64,000 nt of DNA from Oscillospiraceae bacterium (GTDB lineage Bacteria; Bacillota; Clostridia; Oscillospirales; Oscillospiraceae): assembly GCA_017398725.1 (NCBI GenBank), contig JAFQFA010000024.1:59912-123911 (forward strand), read 5' to 3'. The notes beneath the pieces were generated by a model. That model ran no database searches, was not told where the DNA came from, and saw only the letters and a program-made list of their open reading frames with translations. Each line of letters begins with the position of its first letter. The stretch's first letter is position 1. Shown here piece after piece: positions 50,160 through 58,011 of the stretch. The position numbers and the translations under genes were made by a program.

Positions 50160-50425
50160 TACGCATCCCCCTTTCCACGGTTGATGGCCGTTTCCACACG
50201 GGCGCGGATCACGCACTCCAATGCGCCCCGGTCAACCACCCGGACGTTGGCTTTTTCCACGCCGTTTTCCTTCAAAACATCCTGAACCACAGACAGGATC
50301 GCATCGCCAAACTGGACCTTCACAACAGACTCCAGCTGGACAGTCAACTCCTGCGCGGGTTCGATCTCTACGTATGCGTCGCTGGACTCCATGGTGCCGG
50401 CGGCAGCATTTTTCACGATCTGCAT
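50159..50425 (-). CDS. citD: Citrate lyase acyl carrier protein (gamma subunit)
   Basis: An 88-residue carrier that holds the phosphoribosyl-dephospho-CoA arm. It begins MQIVKNAAAGTMESSDAYVE, where S14 in the AGTMESSD block matches the known attachment serine of CitD. The rest (ELTVQLESVVKVQFGDAI, NVRVVDRGALECVIRARVETA) fits the family. First gene of the operon, with AAGGGGA before the ATG. It must be modified by the CitX-CitG fusion and acetylated by CitC, both encoded divergently. Confidence 0.94.
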   Translation of the reverse strand: MQIVKNAAAGTMESSDAYVEIEPAQELTVQLESVVKVQFGDAILSVVQDVLKENGVEKANVRVVDRGALECVIRARVETAINRGKGDA

Positions 50426-50471
50426 ATGTATATCCCCTTTCTATTGGCTAAACGCCATAGCAATTCACTTT

Positions 50472-50500
50472 ATTCTACCGCAATTTTCCTTGGATTGCAA
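50472..50500 (-). promoter_or_regulatory. Promoter of the citD-led operon
   Basis: Minus-strand TTGCAA (50500-50495), 17 bases, TAGAAT (50477-50472). Confidence 0.68.
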
Positions 50501-50519
50501 TTCTTTTTTCAGTTTTTAT

Positions 50520-50547
50520 TTGCAAGTTTTCCAGTTTGTTGTATAAT
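50520..50547 (+). promoter_or_regulatory. Promoter of the citC-led operon
   Basis: TTGCAA (50520-50525), 16 bases, exact TATAAT (50542-50547), about 20 bases from the divergent citD promoter; a shared regulator could sit between them. No operator repeat was recognised. Confidence 0.72.
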
Positions 50548-50571
50548 AAGCATAAGAAGGGGTGATGCACC

Positions 50572-51558
50572 ATGGATACCGAACTGATCTACGGCCTGCA
50601 GGGGCAAAAAAAGAAGCTTTGGCTGGAATTCCTCTCCCGGTCCGGGCTGGAACCGGACGGCGAATTTGATTCCACCGTACTGGTGTGGGAAGAGGGAAAT
50701 ATCATTGCCACCGGCTCCCGGCAGGACCATATTCTTAAGTGCATCGCTGTAGATGATGCCCATCAGGGAGAAGGACTCACCGGAACAGTGCTGACACAAC
50801 TGCGGCAGGATGCCTTTGCCAACGGTCACACCCACCTTTTTCTGTATACCAAGCCAAAAAACAAATGGATGTTTTCCTCCTTGTTTTTCTACCCCATCGC
50901 CCAAACCAAAGACGTGCTTCTGATGGAGAACAAGGAACGGGGCATCCGCGATTTTCTGGATACCCTGCCGGAAATACACACGCAGGGCACCATAGGCGCA
51001 GCAGTGATGAACTGCAATCCCTTTACCAAAGGGCACCGTTATCTGATCGAAACCGCTTCCAAAGAATGCGACCATGTATATATTTTTGTCCTGTCGGAGG
51101 ACAAAAGTGCGTTTTCCACGGAAGACCGCATGAACATGGTCAAGCTGGGAACGGCGGATCTATCCAACGTAACGGTTCTGCCCACCGGCCCGTACCTGAT
51201 CTCCTCGGCCACCTTCCCTACCTATTTTCTGAAGGATCGGGAGCAGGCAGGCACTGTGCAGTGTCTTTTGGATATCGATATTTTCTGTAAATATTACGCC
51301 CCTAAGTTTTCTATTACCCGCCGCTATGTAGGCACAGAACCCTTATCCCCTATGACCAACCAATATAATCAAGCCCTGCTGGCAGCCTTGCCGGAAAAAG
51401 GAATCGAGGTGCGGCAGATCCACCGGCTGGAACAAAACGACACGCCGGTAAGCGCCAGCGCTGTCCGCGCTGCCATGGCCGCAGGAGATACGGATACACT
51501 GCGCCGGCTTGTACCGGATACAACTTATGAATACTTACTTAAGGAGGCAATGCTATGA
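50572..51558 (+). CDS. citC: [Citrate (pro-3S)-lyase] ligase
   Basis: A 328-residue enzyme that acetylates the thiol of the CitD prosthetic group with acetate and ATP, switching citrate lyase on. It has an N-terminal GNAT-like domain (VLVWEEGNIIATGSRQDH, IAVDDAHQGEGLTGTVL) and a nucleotidyltransferase domain with the HxGH-like AAVMNCNPFTKGHRYLIE (about 143-160), EDRMNMVKLG, RRYVGTEPLSPMTNQYN and TPVSASAVRAAM. Last codons overlap the next gene by ATGA. GAAGGGG is 8-10 bases before the ATG. Confidence 0.94.
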   Translation: MDTELIYGLQGQKKKLWLEFLSRSGLEPDGEFDSTVLVWEEGNIIATGSRQDHILKCIAVDDAHQGEGLTGTVLTQLRQDAFANGHTHLFLYTKPKNKWMFSSLFFYPIAQTKDVLLMENKERGIRDFLDTLPEIHTQGTIGAAVMNCNPFTKGHRYLIETASKECDHVYIFVLSEDKSAFSTEDRMNMVKLGTADLSNVTVLPTGPYLISSATFPTYFLKDREQAGTVQCLLDIDIFCKYYAPKFSITRRYVGTEPLSPMTNQYNQALLAALPEKGIEVRQIHRLEQNDTPVSASAVRAAMAAGDTDTLRRLVPDTTYEYLLKEAML

Positions 51559-52490
51559 ACTACAGCAAACCCACCCATATTCTCAGCAGCTACTACGCCC
51601 CCCGGGGCGCCCACCGGATGTATGCCTTGGGCCAGCAGCTGGCACAGCTGTACTTGAGTCCCTCTGATAAGCTCATTGGCATTATCGGCGAAGCCGGCTC
51701 CGGCAAAAGTGCATTGATTCGGGGTATGTTCCCGGGTCTGGAGCTGACAAATGACGACAACGGCGTGTATATCCGCCCGCTGCCGATACTGGAACAGGAG
51801 CGGAGTTTTGCCTTCTTCTCTCCCCATACCTACCACTTGGACATCCGTTTTGAAAACGGTTTTACGCAAATGACCGAACTGGCAGATGCCATTTCCGAAG
51901 CACTGAACAAAGGCCGCCGGGTAGTGGTGGAGCACTTTGATCTGATTTATCCCCTTTTGGGCGCCAACGCCAATCTGCTGATCGGTGTGGGCGAGCAGGT
52001 ATTGGCCGCCCGTCCCAATGTATTCGGTCCGGATCCGGAAGAGATCAAGGCTGCGGTTTACACCTCCCTACCCTACCGGCTGATGGCCCACACCGCTGAG
52101 GATATTTGCGGCATGTTCATCTCCGACGAGGACAATGAGCGCTGCGGTCACGCCGACTTGCGCCACGGCTTTGCCATCACCTTCCCCGAAACCAAACCCA
52201 GCTTCGACATTGCCGAGCTAGAAAAGAAAGTGAATGAGGTCATTGCGCAGGATCTTCCTGTCACCTATGTGGACGACCATCACATCTCCATTGGCGACAG
52301 TGTGCAGATTTGCGACGGTCCCCGGGTCCATGTGCACCGTACCGGGCAGGTTGAAAATTTCCGGCTGCTGGATCACTTTATATACGACCGTTTCACCCGC
52401 TCTTATCTGCTGGTTGGCTGTGTAGGTGAAAAGACGGATGAACTGTTGGAGAAAATGGATAACCGGCGGCAGATGCCCGGTTGGGTTTAA
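51555..52490 (+). CDS. P-loop NTPase-like protein of the citrate lyase locus, function unknown
   Basis: A 311-residue cytosolic protein. Walker A is GEAGSGKSALIRG at 45-57, and a Walker B-like RRVVVEHFDLIYPL follows at about 127-140, so nucleotide binding is likely. A cysteine/histidine motif ERCGHADLRHGFAITFPET near 200 and a C-terminal part with YVDDHHISIGDSVQICDGPRV, then RSYLLVGCVGEKTDELL, are unlike standard kinases. Similar genes are sometimes annotated as carrying an alanyl-tRNA-synthetase second additional domain, which is consistent with the Cys/His motif, but I am not sure. Translation is coupled to citC (ATGA) and to citXG (one base apart), so it should serve citrate lyase maturation or control. 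Confidence 0.75.
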   Translation: MNYSKPTHILSSYYAPRGAHRMYALGQQLAQLYLSPSDKLIGIIGEAGSGKSALIRGMFPGLELTNDDNGVYIRPLPILEQERSFAFFSPHTYHLDIRFENGFTQMTELADAISEALNKGRRVVVEHFDLIYPLLGANANLLIGVGEQVLAARPNVFGPDPEEIKAAVYTSLPYRLMAHTAEDICGMFISDEDNERCGHADLRHGFAITFPETKPSFDIAELEKKVNEVIAQDLPVTYVDDHHISIGDSVQICDGPRVHVHRTGQVENFRLLDHFIYDRFTRSYLLVGCVGEKTDELLEKMDNRRQMPGWV

Positions 52491-52491
52491 T

Positions 52492-53820
52492 ATGAACGAA
52501 CTGCTTAATGAAATTCTGCAGGCCCGGGAAGACCGGGCTGCCAAGCAGCAGATGCTGCTAAATACATATCAAAAGCCCCTTTTATGCTTTACCATGAACA
52601 TTCCCGGTCCAAAGAAGTTGGACCGGGATGTTTCCGTTGGCTTTTTTGTGGGCTGCCGGCTTTTGGCGGATGCACTGAGCCACTGCAAAATTTTGCACCG
52701 GGAGGAGCATTGTCTGATCACCGGCTGCGAAGGGTACTATGTGGTAGATCTACCGGCAACGGAACTAAAGGCGCTGGCGGTGGAAATTGAGGATACCGAC
52801 CCCATCGGGCGGCTCTTTGACATGGATGTACTGGACATCGATGGCAGAAAACTGACCCGGGAAGCACTTGGGCATCCCCGGCGCAAATGCCTGCTTTGCG
52901 ACACCGACGCGGTGATCTGCGCCAGCACCCGGGCCCATAGTTTGGAACAGCTCACAGACCGAACCGGTTTTCTGCTGTATTTAGCTGCCCGGAACTGGCT
53001 CAGCGAATACATCGGCGCCAAAGCTTACGGTGCGCTGCTTTTGGAGGTATCCACCACCCCCAAGCCGGGTCTTGTGGATCGGGATAACAACGGCGCCCAT
53101 CGGGATATGGGCATGAAACACTTTTTTGCCAGTGCCAACGCCCTGCGCAGCTATCTTTGCAAATTTGCAGAAACCGGCTATCTGACCCGGGATCTCCCCC
53201 CGAAGGAAGCCTTTTTAAAGCTGCGACCCATCGGTATGGAAGCCGAGGCGGCTATGAAAAAAGCCACCCACGGTGTCAACACCCACAAAGGTGCCATCTT
53301 CAGTTTAGGCTTACTGTGTGCCGCAGCAGGGCGAACAGACCCTTTTACATGGGGTGAAGATACACTGCTATCCCAGTGCGCCGCCATGTGCCAAGATGTT
53401 TTACAGGATTTTGCCGGCGTCACACCGGAAAACGCCAAAACCGAGGGAGAACGGCTGTACGCCCAATACGGCATCACCGGTGTCCGGGGGCAGGCAAAAG
53501 ACGGCTACCCTGCCGTCAAGAATATCGGCTTGCCGGTATTCCGGGGAGGACTTTCCCGTGGACTTTCTGTAAATGATGCCGGCTGCGCTACGCTTCTGCA
53601 TCTGATAGCCGCTACTGACGATACCAATCTGATCCGTCGCAGCGACCGGCAAACCCAGCAAGCAGTGCGGCGGCAAGTTGCGCAGCTCTTGGAAGGCGAC
53701 CCATACCCCGCCCAGTCCGTGATCCGCGGGCTGGATCAGGAATTTATCCAAAGGAATCTTTCTCCGGGAGGCAGCGCCGATCTTTTGGCAATGACTTATT
53801 TCCTATACAGTCTTTCATAA
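52492..53820 (+). CDS. citXG: CitX-CitG fusion: apo-citrate lyase phosphoribosyl-dephospho-CoA transferase and triphosphoribosyl-dephospho-CoA synthase
   Basis: A 442-residue bifunctional protein that makes the CitD prosthetic group and attaches it. The CitX half (1 to about 175) has REDRAAKQQMLL, TMNIPGPKK, DPIGRLFDMDVLDIDG, RKCLLCDTDAVICASTRAHS. The CitG half (about 185-442) has GALLLEVSTTPKPGLVDRDN, NGAHRDMGMKHFFAS, THGVNTHKGAIFSLGLLC, and TGVRGQAKDGYPAV, the last near the substrate-binding part. Fused CitXG proteins are known. The start at 52492 follows the P-loop gene stop by one base; a longer reading to 52426 lies in that gene. Confidence 0.93.
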   Translation: MNELLNEILQAREDRAAKQQMLLNTYQKPLLCFTMNIPGPKKLDRDVSVGFFVGCRLLADALSHCKILHREEHCLITGCEGYYVVDLPATELKALAVEIEDTDPIGRLFDMDVLDIDGRKLTREALGHPRRKCLLCDTDAVICASTRAHSLEQLTDRTGFLLYLAARNWLSEYIGAKAYGALLLEVSTTPKPGLVDRDNNGAHRDMGMKHFFASANALRSYLCKFAETGYLTRDLPPKEAFLKLRPIGMEAEAAMKKATHGVNTHKGAIFSLGLLCAAAGRTDPFTWGEDTLLSQCAAMCQDVLQDFAGVTPENAKTEGERLYAQYGITGVRGQAKDGYPAVKNIGLPVFRGGLSRGLSVNDAGCATLLHLIAATDDTNLIRRSDRQTQQAVRRQVAQLLEGDPYPAQSVIRGLDQEFIQRNLSPGGSADLLAMTYFLYSLS

Positions 53821-53849
53821 AAAACAGGGTGCTGAGCACCCTGTTTTTT
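53817..53849. terminator. Bidirectional terminator between citXG and the methyltransferase gene
   Basis: Twelve-base stem (53821-53832 with 53836-53847), TGA loop, A run on one side and T run on the other. Confidence 0.88.
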
Positions 53850-54714
53850 AATATAATTCATTAGACAACTGGTCGACAACCGCGGTCAGCTTGGCATTGA
53901 CCACATCAAAATCTGCCACCGCGTCCATGATCTGATTGCTTGCCCGAACCTTTCCCGCTGCTTGCAGCTGCATGGCAAGATCTGCCAGTTCCTGTGCGTG
54001 GGCATCGTTGTGATCCGCCATAAACCGCATCAGCGCCACCACCTCATCCATCGGTGTGGCAGGATCGGCATGCTCCACCATCGGGCTGTGGCTATGCTCT
54101 ACACCCCCATGGCTATGGACATGGGCTTTGCGCTTCACACCGGAGACCTGATACATCCGGTCATTGGAGATCATGATCTCCACCTGCAGATGGGCATCAA
54201 AAAGCTTCTTCAAGCTGTCGGCGGTCATGAGGCCGTTGGAAACCTTACTGGCCGCACCACTGTGGTGACCGTCAATTGCCTCCCGACTCATACCGTGGGC
54301 AATCGTCAAGCGGCCCTCTTCTTTCAACATACCGGTGAGTGTGCGGATAAGCCGACGGGGATCGGGAAAATGGGGAAATGCATTGTAGACCACAATCCGG
54401 TCAAATTTCTTAGCAAAACCATACTCTTCCACATCGCCGCAGATCACTTGCACTTTATCATAACCTGCGTATTTTTCCCCGGCGATCTTTGCCATTTCCG
54501 GAGAAATGTCAATACCGGTAACAGATGCCACATTCCGCTGCAAATAATAATCAAACATCACACCGGTGCCGCAGGCCACATCCAGAACATCCATATCCGG
54601 ACCCACCTCGGCATTGTCCAGAATTTTTCCAATGATCTCGTCGCTTTTGATCATGCCTGCATCCCAGCCGGGGGCACACTGATCAAAAAACGCAATAATA
54701 TCTTTTTTCTCCAC
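53848..54714 (-). CDS. Class I SAM-dependent methyltransferase with His-rich linker
   Basis: A 288-residue protein. Residues 1-190 are a Rossmann methyltransferase: FFDQCAPGWDAGM, motif I MDVLDVACGTGVMF (about 41-54), GIDISPEM, VICGDVEEYGF and IVVYNAFPHFPDPRRLI. A His-rich stretch at 198-215 (HVHSHGGVEHSHS and MVEH; six His) could bind metal. Then comes a 70-residue helical domain (MRFMADHNDAHAQELADL). The start is GTG 54714 with GGAGG 7 bases before. It lies between its own promoter and the substrate-binding protein of a FecBCD-type importer, so a link to metal or metallophore handling is suspected. Confidence 0.85.
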   Translation of the reverse strand: MEKKDIIAFFDQCAPGWDAGMIKSDEIIGKILDNAEVGPDMDVLDVACGTGVMFDYYLQRNVASVTGIDISPEMAKIAGEKYAGYDKVQVICGDVEEYGFAKKFDRIVVYNAFPHFPDPRRLIRTLTGMLKEEGRLTIAHGMSREAIDGHHSGAASKVSNGLMTADSLKKLFDAHLQVEIMISNDRMYQVSGVKRKAHVHSHGGVEHSHSPMVEHADPATPMDEVVALMRFMADHNDAHAQELADLAMQLQAAGKVRASNQIMDAVADFDVVNAKLTAVVDQLSNELY

Positions 54715-54740
54715 TTTTCGTCCTCCGTCTATTTTTCAAT

Positions 54741-54769
54741 AGCATATCACAGCTTGGCGTTTCTTGCAA
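54741..54769 (-). promoter_or_regulatory. Promoter of the methyltransferase gene
   Basis: Minus-strand TTGCAA (54769-54764), 17 bases, TATGCT (54746-54741). It overlaps the foot of the neighbouring terminator. Confidence 0.6.
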
Positions 54770-54770
54770 G

Positions 54771-54796
54771 AAAAAGCCGCCCAAGGGCGGCTTTTT
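54771..54796 (-). terminator. Terminator after the ABC substrate-binding gene
   Basis: Twelve-base stem (54771-54782 with 54785-54796), very small loop, TTTTT at the end on the minus strand. Confidence 0.78.
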
Positions 54797-54806
54797 ATAA
54801 TCCCTT

Positions 54807-55961
54807 TTAACCAAAGAAGGTTGCGGTGTCGATCTTGCCGTAACCGCCAAAGCTGCTGGGACAACCAAAGATCTCCTGCGCCAGCTCGGTGCCTAAGAAC
54901 GCCTTGGTCACCTCATTGGTCTTTGCCGTCATATCGATATCTGCGAATGCTTCCGGATAAACCGTTTTCGCAATAAACCATGTATTGATCAGGGCGATCT
55001 CGTAATTGGTATAGTAGGCATTGTAGGCCATTTCCAGATATACCTCGCCGTTTTTCCATGCTTTGCAAGTATCGAACATGGTCTTATCTTCGGCGTAGAG
55101 GGGCTTGATATTTTTTACCGCTGCGGCATCCATGATAATGATATCCATCTGCTGGCCCAAGTCCACAAACTTTTCTTCCTCGATCGGGCCAATGCCTTCC
55201 AGACCCAGACCGCTGACCACATTTTTAACACCTGCCACCTGCAGGCAAATGTAGTTTTCCGCAGTCGTCAGGTGGTTGGTGGTACCCCAATTGCCCAGAC
55301 CGCAGATATACACATTGGGTTTTTCTTCTTCGGGGATATCTTTTACCTTGGTTTCGATTGCTGCCTTTTGCTCCGCTACAAACTGATTAAGCTTGGCAGC
55401 TTTGTTTTCCTGCTTAAAAATCTTGCCCAGCAGTTCCATGGAACCGGAGAATTTTTCATCAAAAACGCCCTTGACACCGGTGCTCAAGGTAACCACCGGA
55501 ACGCCCAGCTGGTCTTGTAGCGTGTCAGACTTATCCACATCCTCAAACTCGGAAATGACAATGTCCGGTGCGCAGGCAAGGATTTTTTCCGCTTCCGCTG
55601 CCTGTGCCATAGGACCACCCACGCCACAGGAAGGCAGCTTGCTGAAAACATCTTCATATGCCAACACATAGGGGCGGGCCACAGAGTCAAACATCTTGGG
55701 GCGCTCTGCAAGGGTGGTGTTGTCGATATCTTCCACGCCGGCCAGCAAGGAAACATCGCCAATATAGCTATACATTCTCAGTGCGCCGGCGCCGATGCAA
55801 ACAACTTTTTTATAGCTGCCGGGGGTAACGGTCACTTCCCGCCCGATCATATCGGTAACGGTAACCGCACCCGCGGTAGAATCCGGATTGCTCTGCCCGC
55901 CGCAAGCACAAAGGCCGCAAAGAACAGAAAATACTACCAATAATGCAAGTAACTTTTTCAT
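54807..55961 (-). CDS. ABC transporter substrate-binding lipoprotein (iron/cobalamin/metallophore type)
   Basis: A 384-residue lipoprotein with signal ending LCGLCAC (lipidated C20). The TroA/FecB-like fold shows VTVTDMIGREVTVTPGSYKK, VCIGAGALRMYSYIGDVSLLAGVED, APDIVISEFEDVDK, QLGVPVVTLSTG, LLGKIFKQENKAAKLNQF and EEEKFVDLGQQMDIIIMD. It is of the class II-like helical-backbone type that binds iron complexes, cobalamin, haem or tungstate/nickel complexes. It follows the ATPase gene, with a strong hairpin between. Ligand unknown. Confidence 0.9.
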   Translation of the reverse strand: MKKLLALLVVFSVLCGLCACGGQSNPDSTAGAVTVTDMIGREVTVTPGSYKKVVCIGAGALRMYSYIGDVSLLAGVEDIDNTTLAERPKMFDSVARPYVLAYEDVFSKLPSCGVGGPMAQAAEAEKILACAPDIVISEFEDVDKSDTLQDQLGVPVVTLSTGVKGVFDEKFSGSMELLGKIFKQENKAAKLNQFVAEQKAAIETKVKDIPEEEKPNVYICGLGNWGTTNHLTTAENYICLQVAGVKNVVSGLGLEGIGPIEEEKFVDLGQQMDIIIMDAAAVKNIKPLYAEDKTMFDTCKAWKNGEVYLEMAYNAYYTNYEIALINTWFIAKTVYPEAFADIDMTAKTNEVTKAFLGTELAQEIFGCPSSFGGYGKIDTATFFG

Positions 55962-56010
55962 AAGCAGTCATCCTTTCAAATTCGGGTCTGACCACATGAT
56001 AACAAAGAAA

Positions 56011-56038
56011 ACCCCCGGGGTGAAGCCCCCCCGGGGGT
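56011..56038 (-). terminator. Partial terminator/attenuator between the ABC ATPase and binding-protein genes
   Basis: GC-only stem (56011-56020 with 56029-56038), followed on the minus strand by TTTTCTTTG. It would lower or process transcription into the binding-protein gene unless another promoter exists; none was seen in 55962-56010. Confidence 0.62.
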
Positions 56039-56044
56039 TGTTTT

Positions 56045-56803
56045 TTAAAACACATTCAAAATAACTTTTTGACCGTCTATCTGCCGGATCTGTACCGGTG
56101 CATCAAATACATCCCGGATCACTTCCTCGGTCACGATTTCCTTACCACCGGCGTATTTCACTGCCCCGTCCTTCATAAAGAAAAACCGGTCTCCAAAGTA
56201 AAGGGCCTGATTGAAATCATGCAAAGAAGACAAAATGCTGATGTTCTTTTCTCTTGCCAATTTTTTGGCTTCTTCAATAATCAGCTGCTCATTGGCAATA
56301 TCCAGATTGCCGGTGGGTTCATCAAAAACCATCAGCTTCGGCTCTTGCGCCATGGCCCGGGCAATGGCGATCTTCTGCTTTTCGCCGCCGGACAGGGCCT
56401 CGGCACTGCGGTTTGCAAAATCCAGCAACTGCATATCCGCCAAGATTCTTTCCACCGCTTCATAATCCTCCCGGCTGGCCTTCATGCCGAAATAGGATAC
56501 TCTGCCCATCAGCACAGAGTCGAACACCGTCAGGTCGCCAAAATGGATGTGCTGGGGCACATAGGCGATCCGCCGCGCCCGTTGACGGCGATTCATCTTA
56601 AGAAGGTCTTCTCCCTCAAAGAAGATATTGCCGCTTTGGGGCTTTTCGATGCCCAGAATGTTTTTAAATAGGGTGGTTTTGCCGGAGCCGTTTTTGCCCA
56701 GCAGAATACCGATTTCTCCTTGCTTCAGCTCCATGGATGCGCCATTTAGGACCGCCTCTGCGCGGCTGCCGTAACTGAAACACAAATTTTCAACTTTCAG
56801 CAT
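56045..56803 (-). CDS. ABC transporter ATP-binding protein (FecE/BtuD type)
   Basis: A 252-residue ATPase of the iron-siderophore/cobalamin class. Walker A GKNGSGKTT (36-44), Q-loop VPQHIHFGDLTVFDSVLMGR, signature LSGGEKQKIAIARA, Walker B LMVFDEPTGNLD and H-loop LSSLHDFNQAL are all present. Start chosen at ATG 56803 (MLKVENLCFSYGS), 7 bases inside the permease 3-prime end; a longer reading to 57058 is antisense-free but overlaps the permease and has no family similarity. With the permease and the lipoprotein it forms one importer. Confidence 0.92.
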   Translation of the reverse strand: MLKVENLCFSYGSRAEAVLNGASMELKQGEIGILLGKNGSGKTTLFKNILGIEKPQSGNIFFEGEDLLKMNRRQRARRIAYVPQHIHFGDLTVFDSVLMGRVSYFGMKASREDYEAVERILADMQLLDFANRSAEALSGGEKQKIAIARAMAQEPKLMVFDEPTGNLDIANEQLIIEEAKKLAREKNISILSSLHDFNQALYFGDRFFFMKDGAVKYAGGKEIVTEEVIRDVFDAPVQIRQIDGQKVILNVF

Positions 56804-57867
56804 GATCCGTGATTCCCCTTTCTGCCAAAGATAATGGCGATAAAGAAAGGAGCGCCTAACAAAGACGTAATCGCGCCTACCGGCAGTGCCGTGCCGCTTC
56901 CAAGGCTGCGGGATAAGGTATCTGCCAGCAAAAGCAGCAGGCTGCCCATCAAGCAGGATACCGGTATGGTTACCCGATGATCCTGCCCCAGCAGTTTTTT
57001 GGTAACATGGGGGCAAATGATCCCCACAAAGCCAATCACGCCCAAAAAGGATACACACACCGCAGTGATCAAAGATGCCAGCAGCAGTGAAACGAAGCGC
57101 AGGCCCTCTACATGGACACCCATCGTCTTTGCCGTTGCCTCACCGCTCAAAAGGGCATTATATTTCCATGCCATCAGCATAAAGAACACCGTGCCCGCCA
57201 AAACAACGGCAAACATGATCCCATCCTTTTCATAGGAAGCACGGCCCAGATCACCAAAGCTCCATACAACTGCCGCAGACAAGCCCACATCGGTGGCAAA
57301 AAACTGCAAAACCGTGGTAGCCGCCGTCCAGACCGAACTAATGGCCATACCGGCAAGCACCACAACATTGGGGGAAAAGGACCGCACAGTACAAAGGCCC
57401 AAAATCAGCAGCACCGATGCCACGGAAAAGCCAAAGGCCAGCACAGATGTAGCGTAGGGATTTGCCCCTACATCAAAGCTTTTCAGGTTGTTGCCTGTAG
57501 TCAAAAAACCACCGGCAAAGACAATAATGGAAAGATTGGCGCCAAACACTGCCGCATTGGAAACGCCCAAAGTCGATGGGGATGCCATGGCGTTATTCAA
57601 TGTGGTCTGCATCACCAAGCCGGCAACAGAAAGGCCGGCACCGGCAATGATCGCCGCCAGCACCCGGGGGATCCGGATCCGCCAGATGATCCGGCTTTGT
57701 GCATCACTTCCGCCGCCAAACAAGGCTTTCAGCGCATCGGAAACAGACATATCAGCAGAGCCCACAAATAGGCATCCAATCGCCAAAACCGCCATAGCAA
57801 TCACCAAAAATGCGATCACAGCGGTGTTTCTTCTATTCTTTCTTTTCAGTTCTTCGATCTGATTCAT
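56797..57867 (-). CDS. ABC transporter permease (FecCD/BtuC type)
   Basis: A 356-residue membrane protein with about ten helices. Hallmarks of the FecCD family are RIIWRIRIPRVLAAIIAGAGLSVAG, MQTTLNNAMASPSTLGVSNAAVFGA, AGMAISSVWTAATTVLQFFA, VGFVGIICPHVTKKLLGQDHRV and SRSLGSGTALPVGAITSLLGAPFF, the latter containing the ATPase coupling region. It begins with a Lys-rich cytosolic end (IEELKRKNRRN). The start is the ATG at 57867; the reading to 57927 adds residues unlike the family. First gene of the importer operon, with a promoter about 45 bases upstream. Confidence 0.92.
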   Translation of the reverse strand: MNQIEELKRKNRRNTAVIAFLVIAMAVLAIGCLFVGSADMSVSDALKALFGGGSDAQSRIIWRIRIPRVLAAIIAGAGLSVAGLVMQTTLNNAMASPSTLGVSNAAVFGANLSIIVFAGGFLTTGNNLKSFDVGANPYATSVLAFGFSVASVLLILGLCTVRSFSPNVVVLAGMAISSVWTAATTVLQFFATDVGLSAAVVWSFGDLGRASYEKDGIMFAVVLAGTVFFMLMAWKYNALLSGEATAKTMGVHVEGLRFVSLLLASLITAVCVSFLGVIGFVGIICPHVTKKLLGQDHRVTIPVSCLMGSLLLLLADTLSRSLGSGTALPVGAITSLLGAPFFIAIIFGRKGNHGSC

Positions 57868-57910
57868 AAATGCTTTTTCTCTCCGGGAATCTCGTTGATA
57901 TAACGCAGGT

Positions 57911-57939
57911 ATTATACCATTTCCCACTTTGCTTTGTAA
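57911..57939 (-). promoter_or_regulatory. Promoter of the ABC importer operon
   Basis: Minus-strand TTACAA (57939-57934), 17 bases, exact TATAAT (57916-57911). No clear Fur box or cobalamin riboswitch is seen; the 50-base leader is too short for a B12 riboswitch. Confidence 0.7.
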
Positions 57940-57970
57940 GCCCCCGGGGGGGATATTTAAGGTAAGAAGT

Positions 57971-58000
57971 AAACGCCCGCAGCATCGGCTGCAGGCGTTT
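57971..58000 (-). terminator. Probable terminator after the nucleotidyltransferase gene
   Basis: Thirteen-base nearly perfect stem (57971-57983 with 57988-58000, one mismatch), ATCG loop; the minus-strand arm ends GGGCGTTTACTTCTT. Confidence 0.6.
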
Positions 58001-58011
58001 AAAATATTCGG

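Noticed and set aside
57868-57960. Cobalamin riboswitch in front of the ABC importer
   Set aside because: The leader is only about 50 bases and lacks the B12-box; too short for this riboswitch.
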